The notes: a model not told the origin generated them from the letters alone. Counted from the stretch's first letter, positions 1 to 13,544 are shown. The stretch is DNA of 64,000 nucleotides from Chloranthus sessilifolius (GCA_021018995.1 CM037590.1:63645597-63709596), one strand, 5' to 3'. Numbers and translations are program-made.

Positions 1-209
1 GAGCAGCTGAGGCCTCTGGCTTGGATACTGGTGCAAGGCCCTCTGGGTCAGCAGGAGCAGGACCATCCGGGGCTTTTGGTGGTGGACCCTCAGGGACAGG
101 GTCCTCTAGGGTTTCTAGGCATGGGCAATTTGACGATGGGTGGCTCTCGCAAATGTGTGAGGAGGTGGGGGTGCATGCTCCTTTATCTACCGAGGCGGTT
201 AGAGAAACT
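1..209 (+). CDS. Partial exon of an unidentified multi-exon gene, cut by element A
   Basis: The frame is open from the window edge to position 209. It encodes a Gly/Ser/Pro-rich low-complexity stretch with repeated GPSG-like words, then a more ordinary acidic segment with FDDGWLSQMCEEVG. I do not recognise the product. At 210 the sequence becomes the LTR of element A. The tetranucleotide aact lies on both sides of A (206-209 and 23274-23277), and the coding phase is the same on the far side, so this looks like an exon into which A inserted. It could be a host gene, or an accessory antisense-type ORF of an older Tat element, because such ORFs can contain introns. The 5' part lies outside the window. 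Confidence 0.5.
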
Positions 210-2901
210 TGTCGTGGCTACCCAACGTGCTTTAGTGTTTATTGTGTGGTGGAAACCAATTAAAAATAAAATAAAATAAAAGAATGGATTCAACACAACT
301 AGACTACTCCTGACCTGTAAGATATAGGGCCTATTGTAACAAGTTTTGATAAGTAAGAGTTTGTCCCACAGAGAAATTGATTTAGAACCCAAAAATGGGC
401 AATAATAGTAGGCCTCCAGATTTGACTACAGATCTAACAATCCTAAAGAAAGGGAGCTGAGTGTCATGGCTACACTAAATTAATCCTAAATATAGAGAAA
501 TAAAATATAGCCCTATCCTAAAGAAAGGGTTAAGAAGAAGATGGTGATGGTGTGCACCAAAATGAAATATAAAAATTGGTGAGAAGTAAGCAGGTTAAGT
601 TCAGAGTTAAAACAGTAATGTAATTCAGATTTAGTCTGTCTCTACAGTGCTCCTTGCTGAGACGCTATTAAAAGCCTCAATAAGGTAGAAATATCTAGTT
701 TAACTCATGCCATTTGGGGTGCTCTTAAGGCTATAGGTTGTCCTTTCAAATGGTCACAACCTATCCTATAGAGTCTGTCCAATCCCATTAGTTAAACTAG
801 AAGTTGCCCATCCAATCCAGAGGAGTAGACTGATCATTTCCCCAGCCACCGGACTAGATCAAGCCATGAATACTATTACAGCACTATGTAATGCCAGTGC
901 TACAAGCTCCCCAGATCTGCGCACAGATCTGACTGACATCCATAGGTATTCCAACCCATAAGATCCTAAGTATTTTACTAAGGCCAACGGGTCACTAGTG
1001 CCTACAAAAAGGACTATGCAACAGGTTGAATAGGGCTTTAGATTCAGCTGGACATTGCTACAAATGGCCTGCAATGACTCAGCCTCAAGCTACAATTACT
1101 ACAAAGAGGTCAGAACTAACATTTGATGTCAGCTAGGTAAAACAGAGGAGAGCCATTTTCTCTACAAACCTCCTCACAAGGCTCTAGAAGCTCATATGCA
1201 GGGGAGAAGAATCCTTCTCAAACATGTGAATGGAAACAACCTTAGGGCTATACTCTGTCCACTCGAATAGTCACAGGGTATCTCATTACTCTGTCCATAC
1301 CACAGAGACCTGAGAAAGAACACGAAAACTGCTACAACCACCATGGTCCACAGGCCTCCGAGTTTCCCAGATCTCACTACAGATCCAGTAATGCTTTCCA
1401 TGGGGCTATCAAACCAAGGAAAATCATATGATAAATAATAGATCTACTAGAAACTGAATGGGCTAGTCCCAAATATATGGATCATATAGACATCTAAAGA
1501 AACCATAAGATCTTTAGATTCGATTAGGCATTAAAATAGCAATTCATTGATAAACACAAAATTTACAATAAACTGCCTCCAGGCTGCAGCCTGTACACAA
1601 CTGCTCATCCACAATCCCAATGTATATAAAACCTATTACAAACTGAAATAAAACTAAACCTAGCTGCTTTTAGGGGGATTAGCCAGCAAGTGCGAGACTA
1701 AGAGAGAAGAAAAAGCAAAAAAAGAGGTGATCAAACCCTAACCTTAGCCTGCTGGAGCTCGCAGCTGACAAAGGATGAAAAGAAGGGTTGATGATAAAAC
1801 TAGACTGTAAGTGCAGCTTATATACTCTGTCCATACGGCCTTGGCTCTGAAGGGATTAATCCTAATTTTTTCAGTAAATGTGGCACTGTTACATCCCTTG
1901 AATGCCTTGAGTCGTGCGCTCCGAAATTCATGCCTCGGGATGTGTGCCCTAGCCTTAGAAAATTCTCAAAAGGTCCTGGAGTTAAACCTGAGAAGTGGGG
2001 AGGTCGTGCTTCACAGGGCTGGCATATGCATTTACTTATTCGCGCAGTTGCAGGGCCTTCACGAAGTAGCTTTTGGTTGGTGGAAAGTGCTCACTCGCAC
2101 AGTTAATCTTTAGTTAATCGCGAAGTTTCTTTGTGCTGCAATTCTGTCGCGGAGATGATCTGGAGTGCCTATACTTCTCGCGCAATAGAGCTTCAGAAGC
2201 TCACTCTCTCACTAGGTACTCGCGCAGTTATACTCATGCGCTCGCATAGTAATTGGTAAGGCTTCAAATAGCGCGAGATCTGAGTGAGGAAAATTCTGGG
2301 CGTCTCTCTCTTCCAGGATCACGCACGAACTCCGTGAGGTGAATTTTAGTTCAGTTCACACATGGACTCGCTATGTTCTTCGCGTGACTGCTTTAAGGCT
2401 TGATCTCCGCGAGAGGTTCGCGACCACAAATTCTGAGGATTTTAGTCCACGAGATCTTCGCAATGTCTTCACAGCTCTCCTCTTAATCGCGCGTCCTATC
2501 TGCGCGAGGGCATCTTCAACTGCATCCTTATCTTTGCGAGGGAGCTTCTCAACTCTGCGAGATCTATCTTTCTATGCTCTGCTGCATTGCACTTGCTACT
2601 TTTACAGTTTCTCCATTCTCAGCCAACTTCATTCATCTGCTAGGCTTTTGACAATAATTATCAGCACCTGGTGACCATGGTGAGCACTACCAGGGTGTTC
2701 CATTAGACTTTGGTTTAGCTATCATCTTTGCATGTCTTCTTCCTCTTCTTTGGGCCAATAAGGATAGATTTTGTGTTAAGCTGCACAAATTATTGTTAAC
2801 TATAAAACACACTTAACAAATAATTATTAGACTGCTTCAAGGTCTATCAAAGACTAGGTTAAGAGGTGAAAAGTGGTACTTTTCAGTGAATAATACACCC
2901 C
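210..2901 (-). repeat. 3' LTR of element A
   Basis: This copy begins tgtcgtggctaccc and ends around gtgaataatacacccc. It matches the repeat at 20601-23273 along its whole length with scattered substitutions and small indels. It contains CpG-rich words related to ctcgcgcag between about 2020 and 2560. The purine-rich minus-strand run just inside the repeat (ggtttagggg at about 2898-2907) sits where a polypurine tract is expected. The exact inner end is uncertain by a few bases. Confidence 0.85.
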
Positions 2902-4800
2902 TAAACCTATTCTTTGCTAGTCCCTGAGCAAAGGAAAATTTAAAACAACTATTCTAAGAATTTATATGCCACTTTCGTTGGGAGCATGGATACATTTAGC
3001 ATATGTACCAAGTCTTTTAAACCCCTAGGTGATCCCTAGTGGAGGAGTGAAGTCTCCTGAGGGTTTTCAGTAAAGGTACCCACAAACTTCACCATTAAAA
3101 CAGTTGAAAGTAGTGCAGTCAATGACAAAATCAATTTCAATGAATAAAGTCTCGGTCCACACCTATCCTTTTAAAATCAGATGAAATTATAGCAGTAATG
3201 CAGCCATTTAAAACTCAAAATCAACATGCATGTGCATCACCACCAATTAGTTCACATTAGGGATGCAATGTGCATATAATCAATACAAAGCTTACCTTAA
3301 ATTTAAAAATAAGGTTGGATACAACTCTAATGAATTAAAATTCAGACCCAATTCTCACCAGGGCTATCTCTCAATCATGAAAATCAAAAGGGTGTTTACA
3401 TTCTCATCAGCTCAAGAGCAGTTACAGATCCCAAATGGGCCTGCAAGCACGAGCATAGGCAAAGCTTCTGATTTCTGACATCCTCATGACTTTTCACTAT
3501 AGATTAGACAACTTCTCATCTCCACATGACAGCTCATTTCACTTTGGATCTACAAGGTCTTTTTGAATGGGTTGTAATGTGGCTTATAGGTGAGGGATAT
3601 AAAGAATGAAGGGGTAAAAAGGGATTCAAAATTGAGAAATCAGCAAGGTAAGGAGTGATTAATGACTTCACTACCTTCATTTCAGCACAACTTCATCTTG
3701 ATATATTTCGGAATCAAAGTGGCCAACTTCTCCTCTTCTTTTCAGATGATGTTCTTCTCTAGACTTCTCTTTCTTTTTCTCTTTTTTTTATATTATATAT
3801 ATATATATATTTTTTTTTTTATATGAACTGCCACACAAAAACCACTGATACACTGCTGCTCATATGTTGATTTTCTTCTCCTTCCACCAAATGTTGAACC
3901 ACTCTCACTATCTTCAACTCCTCATTTACCTTCTAAATTCTTAGAGTGAGGGTACAGTTGAATCAGGTCAAGAGGTTAAGGTACAAGTACTCCAATGTTT
4001 GTCAAAAAAAGTAGGATTTTTAAGGCTCAACGAGTGTATGCAAAAGGGCAGTTTTAAAAGGTTAGATTTTCAGGCTCAAACTATCCAAATGAAGGCCTTG
4101 GATCATTTCCTTAGTGTCATGAGTGCTGTCAATCAGTTTTGATTTGGAGGTGCCTAACTTCTAGTGAAAAGGTCTTGACTCAATTAGTCCTTAGAGCATA
4201 AATAATGTCAAAAACACTCTTCAAAAGAAAATGATGGGCCCCAATCTCACTAGGTATGGTCCTCAATTTAACCCTTGGGGTGTATTTTCACCTTTTTCTC
4301 TCCTCTTAGGTTCACTAAGTACTAACTGAAAAATTTTCTGATGTTAGCTTCATGGTGGTGCAAAGATTTTAAAATTTTTAGTTTCAAAATGTCTGCAATT
4401 TTTTTTTTAATTTTCCACAAATTTTCTCATTCTAATAAAGTTAGGTGGGAATTAATTTTATTCATCCCAATTAAACCAATACTGTTGCATTAAAGTTAAC
4501 TGTTCTATTGGCATAGCTAGCTTGCCACACCCCCAAACCTATGAGGAGCAGTGTCCCCACTGATTCAAATGTGGATGTGTAGCAGGCTCAAGACATAGAC
4601 ATTAACAGAGCAGAAACTACAAGAGAGAAAAACACATAACAAATAATATAAAAACAAACACATAGATGTAAAGAAAGACAGATTGGAAAGTAAACAAAAC
4701 AAAACCAAGAGCAATGTTATTATAAAAGCTAAAGTACGTACAAAGTATGGGGAAGTAAACTACACAAAAAAAATGACAAACTATTTCCTAACTAAATACA
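2902..4800 (-). other. 3' untranslated region of element A
   Basis: No coding sequence is supported here. The stretch holds an AT microsatellite with T-runs (about 3782-3823) and a block at 2980-3090 that closely matches 8068-8177 in element F. Weaker similarity to F continues through about 4560, for example the shared 'cccccaaacct' and 'atcatttcctta' neighbourhoods. Its place beside the 3' LTR makes it the 3' untranslated region. Confidence 0.6.
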
Positions 4801-4810
4801 TGTGCACAAT

Positions 4811-7641
4811 TTAATCATCAGAATCCTTGGCCTCTGCAGGTGGTTCCTGGATTCCCTTCCCCTTTGCTTGCTTCAAAGTGGCAGCCTTAGACAGTGGTCT
4901 TTTGGAAGTAGCTTTTCTAGGCTTGGCTGAGCTTTTTCTTGTCGGAGTGGGAGAAGGTTTTTGTGTAGGTTCCTTAATTTTGAGTCCAGGCTTGACTGGG
5001 CTGGGACCTGTTGCATCTAGAGCTGTTTGTTGGAGAGGTACATCTGGGTTTAGTTCCTTAAAAAAGAGCCTCTGCCAACTCTCAGTCAGTTTGTGCATTT
5101 TCCCTTTTCTCTAAAGCTGCAATAGTCACTCCATAATTATAAGCCCGCTTCTCAGCCAATCGCGGTTTCTCTTTCCATTCCTTGATGACATCTTCCTGAC
5201 TCTCTACTCTGTTCTTGGCTTCGTTGTATTGGACCATAATCTCCTTCCATCCTTTCTTTATTTCCTTTTTCTCAACCTTATGAGCAAGTCTTAGAAGTTT
5301 AATTTCATCAAGGAGAGGTTGTCTGTAGCTTTTAGGTCAGCCATGCCCTGAACTATATCTCTTTTTATGTAGCCATTGGCTTTCATGGCTCGGATGAGGG
5401 TGGAGTAAGGGGGCATGGGGGTAAGAAATGATAGGATAGATGGGCATATCAGCACTGGAAGAAGAGCCAGCCTGGAATAGAAGGGGACTGGATGAGGACA
5501 GAAGTGAGGTGGAGGGCAGAGGGTGAGGGACATGGAGGGTAGGCTCTGGTGGAGGTAGTTGAGAGTCAAGTTCAATTTGAGTGGAGACATCTCTAAAGGT
5601 GTTGAGAGAAGTTTCCGAGATAGGTTCAATGGGTGTAAGAGTTGTGGGGGGTTATGGATTAATGTAGGGACAATTTACTATTAGGGCTGTTGGGTGAGAG
5701 TGGTTAAAGTTACCTGGATGGATTGTAAAATGTTTGGGATGGAGGTAGGGTTTGGTAAGGTGGAGTGAAGTGAATAAAGATTAGCTTCAATTGTAGCTTG
5801 GGTTTGCGTATTGGCCAATATTTGGGATTATAGGGAAAGTAAGAGGTGTAGGATTTGGGATAAGAGGTCAGGTATGGTAGTGGGTGTGGGTTGGATAGGT
5901 GAAACTGATTGGAAGGGAGATGTGGGTCTATGAGTGAAGGTAGTGGCATGTGGTGGTGTCGGATGTGGAGGGTGAGGTGAGTCTGGGAGGGGTGTATACT
6001 CAAGGTTGATGTCACCTAGGATAGTGGACATCATAGTGGAAAATTTCTCTCCTGAAAATGGCTCATGATCATGGGAGAAGGGAATGGATTGGTCTACAGG
6101 TTCACTAGTGATGGGTATAAAAGGTGGGGAAGTCTCAATGAAATAATGTGAGACTTCGAAGGTAAGGGCTTCAGGCTCATAAGGTGTGAGTATGGGGTCT
6201 GGAATGATTGTGGTTTCAGAGATTGGAATTGTTTGTTTATATAGGTGGGTTAGGGTGCAGTAGGGGTTTTAGAACTTTTCCTTTTCTTCTGGTATGGGGT
6301 CTTGACAGGTGGGCTAGGGTGGGCTGGAAAAATAGGTAGGGGGATAGACCTAGGTAGGGTGGTTGTGGCTATGGTGGTTGGTGGTATAGGTTCAGGTAGG
6401 GGTAGTGGGCTTGTGATGGGATGTGATGTCTGGGTTGAAGGTGGAGCTGGCATGGAGGTGGGGGTAATGGATAAGGGGGTGAGTGTGGTGCTGGCTAGCA
6501 CAAGTGAGGTGGAGGTTGCAGCAGCAGCTACTTCTTGAATGGTGGGGGTTGCAGCTCTCAGTAACTCCTCCCTCCTCTTCTTGTTTCCCATCATGGTGCC
6601 ACTGATTCTCCATTGCTTCTCCCCACTCTATTTGGGTTCAGTGCCAAAGCCTCCTCCTCCCTTTGAAATGGGTACTTCCCCCACTTCAACAATGCAGTAA
6701 TCAATCTGCAGTAGGGAAGGGCATGAGGTTTCTTTATTATCGTTACCTTCTCGCATAAATCTATAATCCCCTCAAAAACTAACTTGGTTGCATCCAAGTA
6801 GTGGCTTCTGTGAAAAGATAAGAGGGCATCAGCTATAGGGTACCTCCTCTCCTGCTCATGCCCAGAGCAATATATATTTTTTCGTAATACAACATCCATT
6901 AGCCTGAGGTTGGGGTACAGATCCCTCTTTCTGATTGAGTCACCTGAGGCAGTGATCCCTCTAATTAACTCCTTGGCTATCTCAGTAATGGTGGCTGTCA
7001 AAGGAGGACCCAAGCCCCACTCAGGGTTATACCTGGCCGGTATCTGTAGTATCCTTGCAATGTCTGCCTGGTTGAATAGCATCTCAAAATCATCAATTAA
7101 AACCAGTAGTGCTGGGTTCCCATCATCACTAGTTTTTAACTTCATATTCTGATAAAATAATCTTACCAACCTTGGGAAAACCAGCTGCATTGAGGGTCTC
7201 AACAGGGGCAACAGTGATGCCTTCGCCAGATATTCAGTGGAGGCAGAAGTCTCAGATAGCTCCTCAAAATAGGCTTTATCGAAAATGGTTTCAGCCTCCA
7301 GCTGAATTGTTCCACAAATTCATAAGGGACCCTGAGGTGTTCAGTAGTCTCTTCTTCCTCAACCTCAGGGATCTCAGGGGCCACAGCTTTGCCCTTTTTT
7401 GTTTCTTCTTTGATTTATCAGGGCTCTTAAAAGGTGGGTGCTCTCTGGCCCTCTTCTTTGGAGAAGATTTCTTCTTTTCTTTTAGATTGGAGGGCTCAAC
7501 AACAGGTGAGGGAGCCTCAGAGGTCTCCAAAGTGGAGGCCTCTGCAATCCTGGCCGATTTTCTAGTGGCCACAGGACTGCCACTAACAGATGGGTTCAAC
7601 ATCGTGGTGAGGGTATCTACAAATTTTGAACTCGTGGTCAT
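4811..7641 (-). CDS. Accessory ORF of element A (Athila-type 'plant transposon protein'-like, decayed)
   Basis: A chain of minus-strand open segments fills the place where pol or env would be expected, between gag and the 3' untranslated region. The start near 7641 encodes a Lys/Ser-rich, nuclear-signal-like stretch (KKKSSPKKRAREHPPF). The middle (about 7211-6600) is a globular region with words such as NQADIARILQIPARYNPEWG and RDLYPNLRLMDVVL. It resembles the 'putative plant transposon protein' domain that I recall from Athila-type ORFs. The rest is a long Pro/Thr/Ser-rich stretch, ending near 4811 in a basic tail with KKEPTQKP-like words. The function is unknown. The fossil frame has several breaks. 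Confidence 0.5.
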
Positions 7642-7824
7642 AGGTGCTCAGATTAGCAAAATTTGGGTTTACAACTTTGAGATAATACCACTCACTCTGA
7701 GTAAGCACAAACACAAAAGCTTCAAATTCTCCCCTTCTTCTCTTCTTTTAAAGAAATCAAACACAGGGCAAAGAGAGAAATGGAGATCGTACCAGTTGAG
7801 AGCTAGGGTTCCACTTGAAATTAT

Positions 7825-8066
7825 GCACGGTAGCTTAAATCCCCCCAAATCTCATTCAAAGTAACCAAGAGTAGCTAGAGAACAAAATAGTGAGAGGAAA
7901 ATGCCTGAGGTAGTGTGGATTACAAAGTAGAGAAGAAAGGAGGGGAAAGGGACATCAGTTCTTGTGCTGAGAAACTAGGACAGACAGAGGAAATGAAGAA
8001 AATGATGACTTCGCTGAGTTTATAGAGCAAATCATGTGGTTCGCGGCGCTGGCAACATGCGCTCGT
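7825..8066. repeat. Left copy of an exact 242-bp duplication flanking element F
   Basis: Starting gcacggtagc and ending gcgctcgt, this segment is identical base for base to 17801-18042 when read by eye. It belongs to the sequence of A just upstream of A's accessory ORF. The left side continues into A (7824 and below); the right side meets F's 3' untranslated region. Confidence 0.9.
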
Positions 8067-10100
8067 AGGGAACACGATTGCACTTAGCATGTGCAACAAG
8101 CCTTTAAACCCCTAGGTGATCCCTAGTGGAGGAGTTGTGTCTCCTGAGGGTTTGCAGTAAAGTTACCCACAAACTTCCAAAAATTTCAAACCATCGGTAA
8201 AATTGAGTTTTCAAAATCTGATTTTTATAACATATATTTAACTTCAAAGCTCAAAATCAATAATCAATTTAACATGCAAATTCTCAATTTTAAATAACAA
8301 TGTTACACTAATCATACCAATATCCATTCAAATTAGTCTAATGCTCCAAATCGTTAGATAACTCATCCATTCATGCTTAAACGTGTAGTGTGTGCATACC
8401 AAAACCAAGATTCATCCATCTCAGAACTAGTCCAAACGGGAAATCATCGGATCTGTTGTCTTGACTCAATCCTCACTTTAGGTATACTCTCAAAATAAAA
8501 TCACCCCGATGACTGGAAAGCTTTCTCACACATGTGTGAGACCAATACAAAGCAAATAAAAAGGTCCCTCATGTTAAATGAGACACGCTGCAGTCAATCT
8601 ACAAAAATAAACCTCATAAGAATGATACTTGTATATCCTAAGCATGTCATATCAAGTGTCATAAGTATTATATATTGACTCTCCACACGACAGTTACCAA
8701 TGCAAGGTCGGGTCATGAAGGTGTTTTGTAGGGTTGTAATGGGGCTCAGGGAAGGGTAAGAAAGAAAGGAATTGTGATTCAAAATTTGAGAAATTGGAAA
8801 AGGAACTAACTTCGATTTTTTATTTTATTTTTTTTTATTTCTCTTCTTTTTTTTTTCTTTTCTAATTTCTCACCATTTTTTTTTCAATATTTTTTCTTTT
8901 CTCATTCTTTCTTCTCTTTGAATTTCCTTTTCTTGAAGCACCTCATTTTTCATTCCTTTTTTTTTTTTTTTTTTTTCTCTCCCCTTTTTTTCTTTTTATA
9001 TTTGCCATACACTCTCAGTAAACACCATAACTCATTATCTCTCCACTTACTCTCTTTTCGCTCATTTTCATCCCTCGCTCCTAATTTCTCGAAATAAGAA
9101 GGGTAAAGCTAAATTTTCGTAAATTGTGAAGGGTTAAAGTTAACGTGGCTTATCAAAGAATGTATAAGGGTAAATTTTTCTATAGGCTCAAAGGCGTACT
9201 AGTAGGATAAATTTATATGAGGTGGGGCATTTTAAGCACAAACGGGCCAATGATGGCCTTCAATCATTTCCTTAAAAGGTGGTATCCTTGCATATTTGTC
9301 TTGAGTAGATATACAAAGACGTTTCTAACACAATAATATGAATTTGATATCATGCAAAGTCACAAGCCAAAATAAAATGTATGAGATTATGCAAAATAAT
9401 TCATTCAAAGAAAACTCCGAGTTTATATATTCACTCATCAATGACGGAAATTAGCTCTAAAGCTCGGGTTTAGTCTCCACTAAGAACCTAAGATTCAACG
9501 CTCAAAATAGTTCATCGATTTCTAAGTCTTAGCTTGGTATAAGTGCAAAAATTCTAAGCATGAATTTCAGAGTCATCCACAAATTATCACATTAAGCTTC
9601 ATCATCCTAGATACAAGTATTCAAAATATGACATCAATATTCTCAAAATTAAATTCACATGCATCATCAACTAAAGTTTGAAAACTATTGCAAAGTAAAT
9701 CATGTATGATGGTTCCAAAAATTTTTTTTTTTTTTTTTTTTTTTTTTCAAAGAAAATCAAAAATAAGTGATGAAAGATAGATAATCATACATACCCCCAA
9801 ACCTAAAAATGACAATGTCCTCATTGTTTGCAATAAGTAGGCACCCCCAAACCTGTTGAAAAGTACCTCAACACAAAGATCAGGTGCAGAGAATATGGGC
9901 ATCAAATTAGAACATGACCAAAAATAGATTGAAGGTAATGTGGCTACACTAATTTGGAAATTAAAAATAACCTAAACTAAACTAAAACTAATATTCTAGA
10001 ACTAAACATACGAAAAGAAAGATAAATCCTAAATCCTAAAAACCTGTGTCCAACTCCTAAATAAAACACACTGGGTTGCCTCCCAGGAAGCGCTGAGTTT
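8067..10100 (-). other. 3' untranslated region of element F
   Basis: No ORF is supported. It contains T-rich runs at about 8820-8990 and 9721-9747. The stretch 8068-9840 parallels element A's 2980-4560 in several conserved blocks, the strongest being the 110 bp at 8068-8177. Confidence 0.6.
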
Positions 10101-10247
10101 AAGTGTCGACAGCTCGACCTCTTCATTGATCAAGAATCTGGATCACTAAGGTGCATCGCCTCAATCTTAAACTGGGTCATCGGCTCAAACATTGGTTTGA
10201 GTCTTTGCCCATTCACTTTGAAAACTCGATTGTCAAGGCTTTGAATT

Positions 10248-10777
10248 TCAATTGCACTGCTCACTAATGGAAACAACCTCAAACGCCTTCCATCTAGATT
10301 TCAATTTCCCAGGATGAAGCTTAAGTCGGGAATTGAATAACCAAACTTTTTGGCCAACATGAAACTCCTTCCGAGAAATTAATTGATCGTGCAACTTTTT
10401 GTACCTTTCCTTGTACATCTTTGAATTTTCATATGCATCGTAGCGTAACTCTTCTAATTCACTCAATCAGAACCTTCGATTCGACCTTCGCCGCTTGCAT
10501 ATCGAAATTAAATCGCTTGATCGCCTGTAATGCCTTATGCTCCAATTCGACAGAAGATGACATGCCTTCCGAGACAATTCAAGGAGACATTCCGATCGGT
10601 GTCTTGAATGCAAGACGATAGGCCCACAAAGCATCGATAGCCGGTTTGACTAATCTCTTCTATCCCCGCACTGCCTTTTCTAGAATTCGCTGATTTTGCT
10701 AGACACTTCCACCGACCAATTACTAGTCGTGGATGGTACGCAGAAGCGACTTTGTGAGTGACGCCGCATTTCTTCAT
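10248..10777 (-). CDS. Integrase remnant of element F
   Basis: The segment at 10466-10248 contains [19 protein letters not shown] and [20 protein letters not shown], the C-terminal GPY-like module of Athila/Tat integrases. The stretch at 10777-10535 carries [15 protein letters not shown], the core-domain segment before the catalytic Glu. Positions 10778-11740 keep weak integrase and RNase H similarity on the same strand. The remnant is heavily decayed. Confidence 0.7.
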
Positions 10778-11743
10778 TAAAGTGGCAAATGGCTATTGCA
10801 AAATGTGAACCGCCATCACCGATGATTGCTCTTGGGATCCCGAATCGTTAAACACATGTTCTCTCGTAAATTTGACCACAACCTTGTGATCATTTGATCG
10901 GGTTACAGCTTCAATCCATTTGGAGACATAGTCAATACCACCGTAATATATGAATACCCAAAGGATGGTGGAAAAGGACCCATAAAGTCAATCCCCAAAC
11001 ATCAAAAATTTCAACAATCGAATTGGATTAAGGGCATCATATTTCGTCAGGAAATATTGCCAAGTCATGACACCGCTGGCATTCCTTGCGATTGAGCGTC
11101 ACAAAGATTGGGGGCCGAGAATCCGCTGAAGGATTTTCAGGCGGTCTTCGTCTCAAAATGGCCTCTCACACCCCAAGATGGCAAAAATTTAGGACGCTTA
11201 GTTGCTCGCCTTTCCGCACGCATCTCCTAATGATCCGATCCGAGCTAATTTAAACAAATATGGTTCATCCTAAATAGTATTTTATTTGGGAGAAAAGAGA
11301 TTCTTATCATTCTTACCCCACTCAAGGGAATTCTCGCCAAAGGACTGATAATTCACGATGTTAGCAAACCACGGAACTTTTGCACCAGCCTACATCAATT
11401 GCCATCAAATGTTCATCCGGAAATGTGTCACGGATGGTCTCGTATAGATGATTCTTCGTGTAATTCTAGATGTATGATCGCCCACAACGTTCTCAACCCC
11501 TTTTTATCTTTAATCTCAAAGTTGAATTTCGAGAAGGTGATCCAACGGATCATTTTGGTTTCATCCTTCTTTGCTAAAAGATATTTCAAAGCGAGTGGTC
11601 CAAAAGACCACTATTTTCGATCCAAGCAAATAGGAACGGAATTTGTCCAGCATACACCATGCCTAATAATTCCTTCCTTGGTGGTGTAATTCATTGGGCA
11701 TCAATTAATGTTCATAGCATAATAAATTACGGAGGTAATTTAT

Positions 11744-12932
11744 TCACCTTTGCCCTAAGACATTCCGATCGCATAATCGATGCATCACACATGAGTTCGA
11801 ATAAAAGAAAATAATCCGTGGTTGGATTATTGGTGCATTTGATAAGAGTTCACGCAATTTTAGGAATGCCTTTATGCAATCCTCATCAAAATCAAAAGGA
11901 ACATCTTTGCCAAGCAAAGTGCACAATGGTTTAGCCACCTTGCTAAAATCCTTAATGAATCTTCTATAAAATCCAGCATGCCCCAAAAATGATCGAATTT
12001 GTCGAACACTTTTAGGAGGTGGTAAATTTGCAATTAAGTCGACCTTCGCCTTATCAACTTCAATTCCTTTCGTTGAAACAATATGCTAACACAATTCCTT
12101 GTTGATCCAACAAATGGCTCTTTTCCCAGCTGAGAACAAGTCTGGAATCTACACAACGTTGCAACACTTGTGAAAGATGATTCAAACAAGAATTAAATGT
12201 TTTTCCAAAAACCGAGAAGTCGTCCATGAAGACTTCGATGAATTTGTCGATCATGTCCGAGAATATGGCCAACATACATCGTTGAAACGTGGCCGGAGCA
12301 TTACATAAGCCGAATGGCATCCTTCGATATGCAAACGTACCATATGGAGACGTGAATGTTGTCTTCTCTTGATCAGCTGCAAAAACGGGCACTTGATTGT
12401 ATCCCGAATAACCATCAAGAAAGCAATAAAACTCTTGCCCAGCTAACTTCTCAAGAATTTGATCAATGAACGGAAGGGGAAAATGATCTTTTCTGGTGGC
12501 TGTGTTCAATTTTCGATAATCAATGCACACACGCCATCCAGTAGTTTCACGAGTGGGCACCAATTCTCCCTCCGTAGTTTCTTTCACTGTAATTCCAGAC
12601 TTTTTCGGAACGATTTGTACTGGACTAACCCATTCACTATCAGAGATCGGATAGATGATTCCAGCATCGAGGAGTTTAATGATTTCCTTTAAAACGACTT
12701 CTTGCATGTTCGGATTAAGTCGCCTCTGTGGTTCCCTCGATGGTTTACTCTCATCCTCCAGATGTATTTTATGCATACATACTGATGGGGCAATCCCCTT
12801 GAGATCAGCTAACGTCCATCCGATGGCCTCCTTGTGCTCTTCAAAGACCTTCAACAAATCATTCTCTTGTTCTTCCAATAATGTGGATGAAATTATCACT
12901 TTGGAAGTGTTTCTCGAGGTCCCGAAAAGCAT
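11744..12932 (-). CDS. pol: Reverse transcriptase and RNase H of element F (decayed)
   Basis: The longest coding segment in the window (12932-12060) covers most of an Athila-type reverse transcriptase. It has the entry motif SEWVSPVQIVPKKSG, WRVCIDYRKLNTATRKDHFP, PFGLCNAPATFQRCM and the catalytic FMDDFSVFG. The segment at 11986-11744 has GHAGFYRRFIKDFSKVAKPL and CTLLGKDVPFDFDEDC, the usual connection into RNase H. The family copies its RNA into DNA with these enzymes. The fossil is broken in more than one place. Cytosolic particle location is inferred from the family. Confidence 0.85.
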
Positions 12933-13447
12933 ATTTGAGGGACTCGCAATTGTTTCAATTCCACAGTTGGTGGCTGCTCAATTGATGGAGTCAGCACATC
13001 CTTTACCTCAGTAGGTAGTGGTTCTACCTTAGTCACAACTTCACATAAGTTATCATCTTGACATGATGAATTTGACTTTTTCTCTTCTGACTGCTTCCTT
13101 TCAAGCCCTTTGTCCTCATAGATGGCTAACAAAGCAGTTTCAAATTCCTCTTTGGTGAGCATTGATGGTAATGCTTCATCCACCACTTCGTCCATCTGAT
13201 CGATGTAAAAACATTCGACCTCATCCTCATTAGGGAAATGGTTCATCGCATGGAATATGTTAAGCCTGACTTTCATGTTTCCAAAAGAAACGTCCATGAC
13301 TCCTGTGCGACAATTAATGCAAGCGTTGGCAGTGGCGAGAAACGGACGTCCAAGAATAATTGGGACTTGATTGATTGATTTCGCAGGTGGTTCCATGTCT
13401 AAGACAACGAAGTCCACTGGAAAGACAAACTTGTCTATTCCAACCAA
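12896..13447 (-). CDS. Protease region of element F polyprotein (decayed)
   Basis: The open segment includes VDFVVLDMEPPAKSINQVP followed by IILGRPFLATANACINC, the pattern that follows the active site in retroelement aspartic proteases (ILGRPFLAT is near-invariant in Athila). It continues into an acidic linker before the reverse transcriptase. In the living family it would mature the gag-pol polyprotein. Confidence 0.7.
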   Translation of the reverse strand: MVGIDKFVFPVDFVVLDMEPPAKSINQVPIILGRPFLATANACINCRTGVMDVSFGNMKVRLNIFHAMNHFPNEDEVECFYIDQMDEVVDEALPSMLTKEEFETALLAIYEDKGLERKQSEEKKSNSSCQDDNLCEVVTKVEPLPTEVKDVLTPSIEQPPTVELKQLRVPQICFSGPRETLPK

Positions 13448-13544
13448 AACATCCTCGATAACACCCTCGGTCTTCTTTTCCGATCTATCTCGCCAGCTTG
13501 GAGGTGACCGTCCGTGGGTTTCAATTCACCCAATCCGAAGTTTC

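Noticed and set aside
7172-7864. 230-codon plus-strand open frame
   Set aside because: It is antisense to A's accessory ORF, with no independent support.
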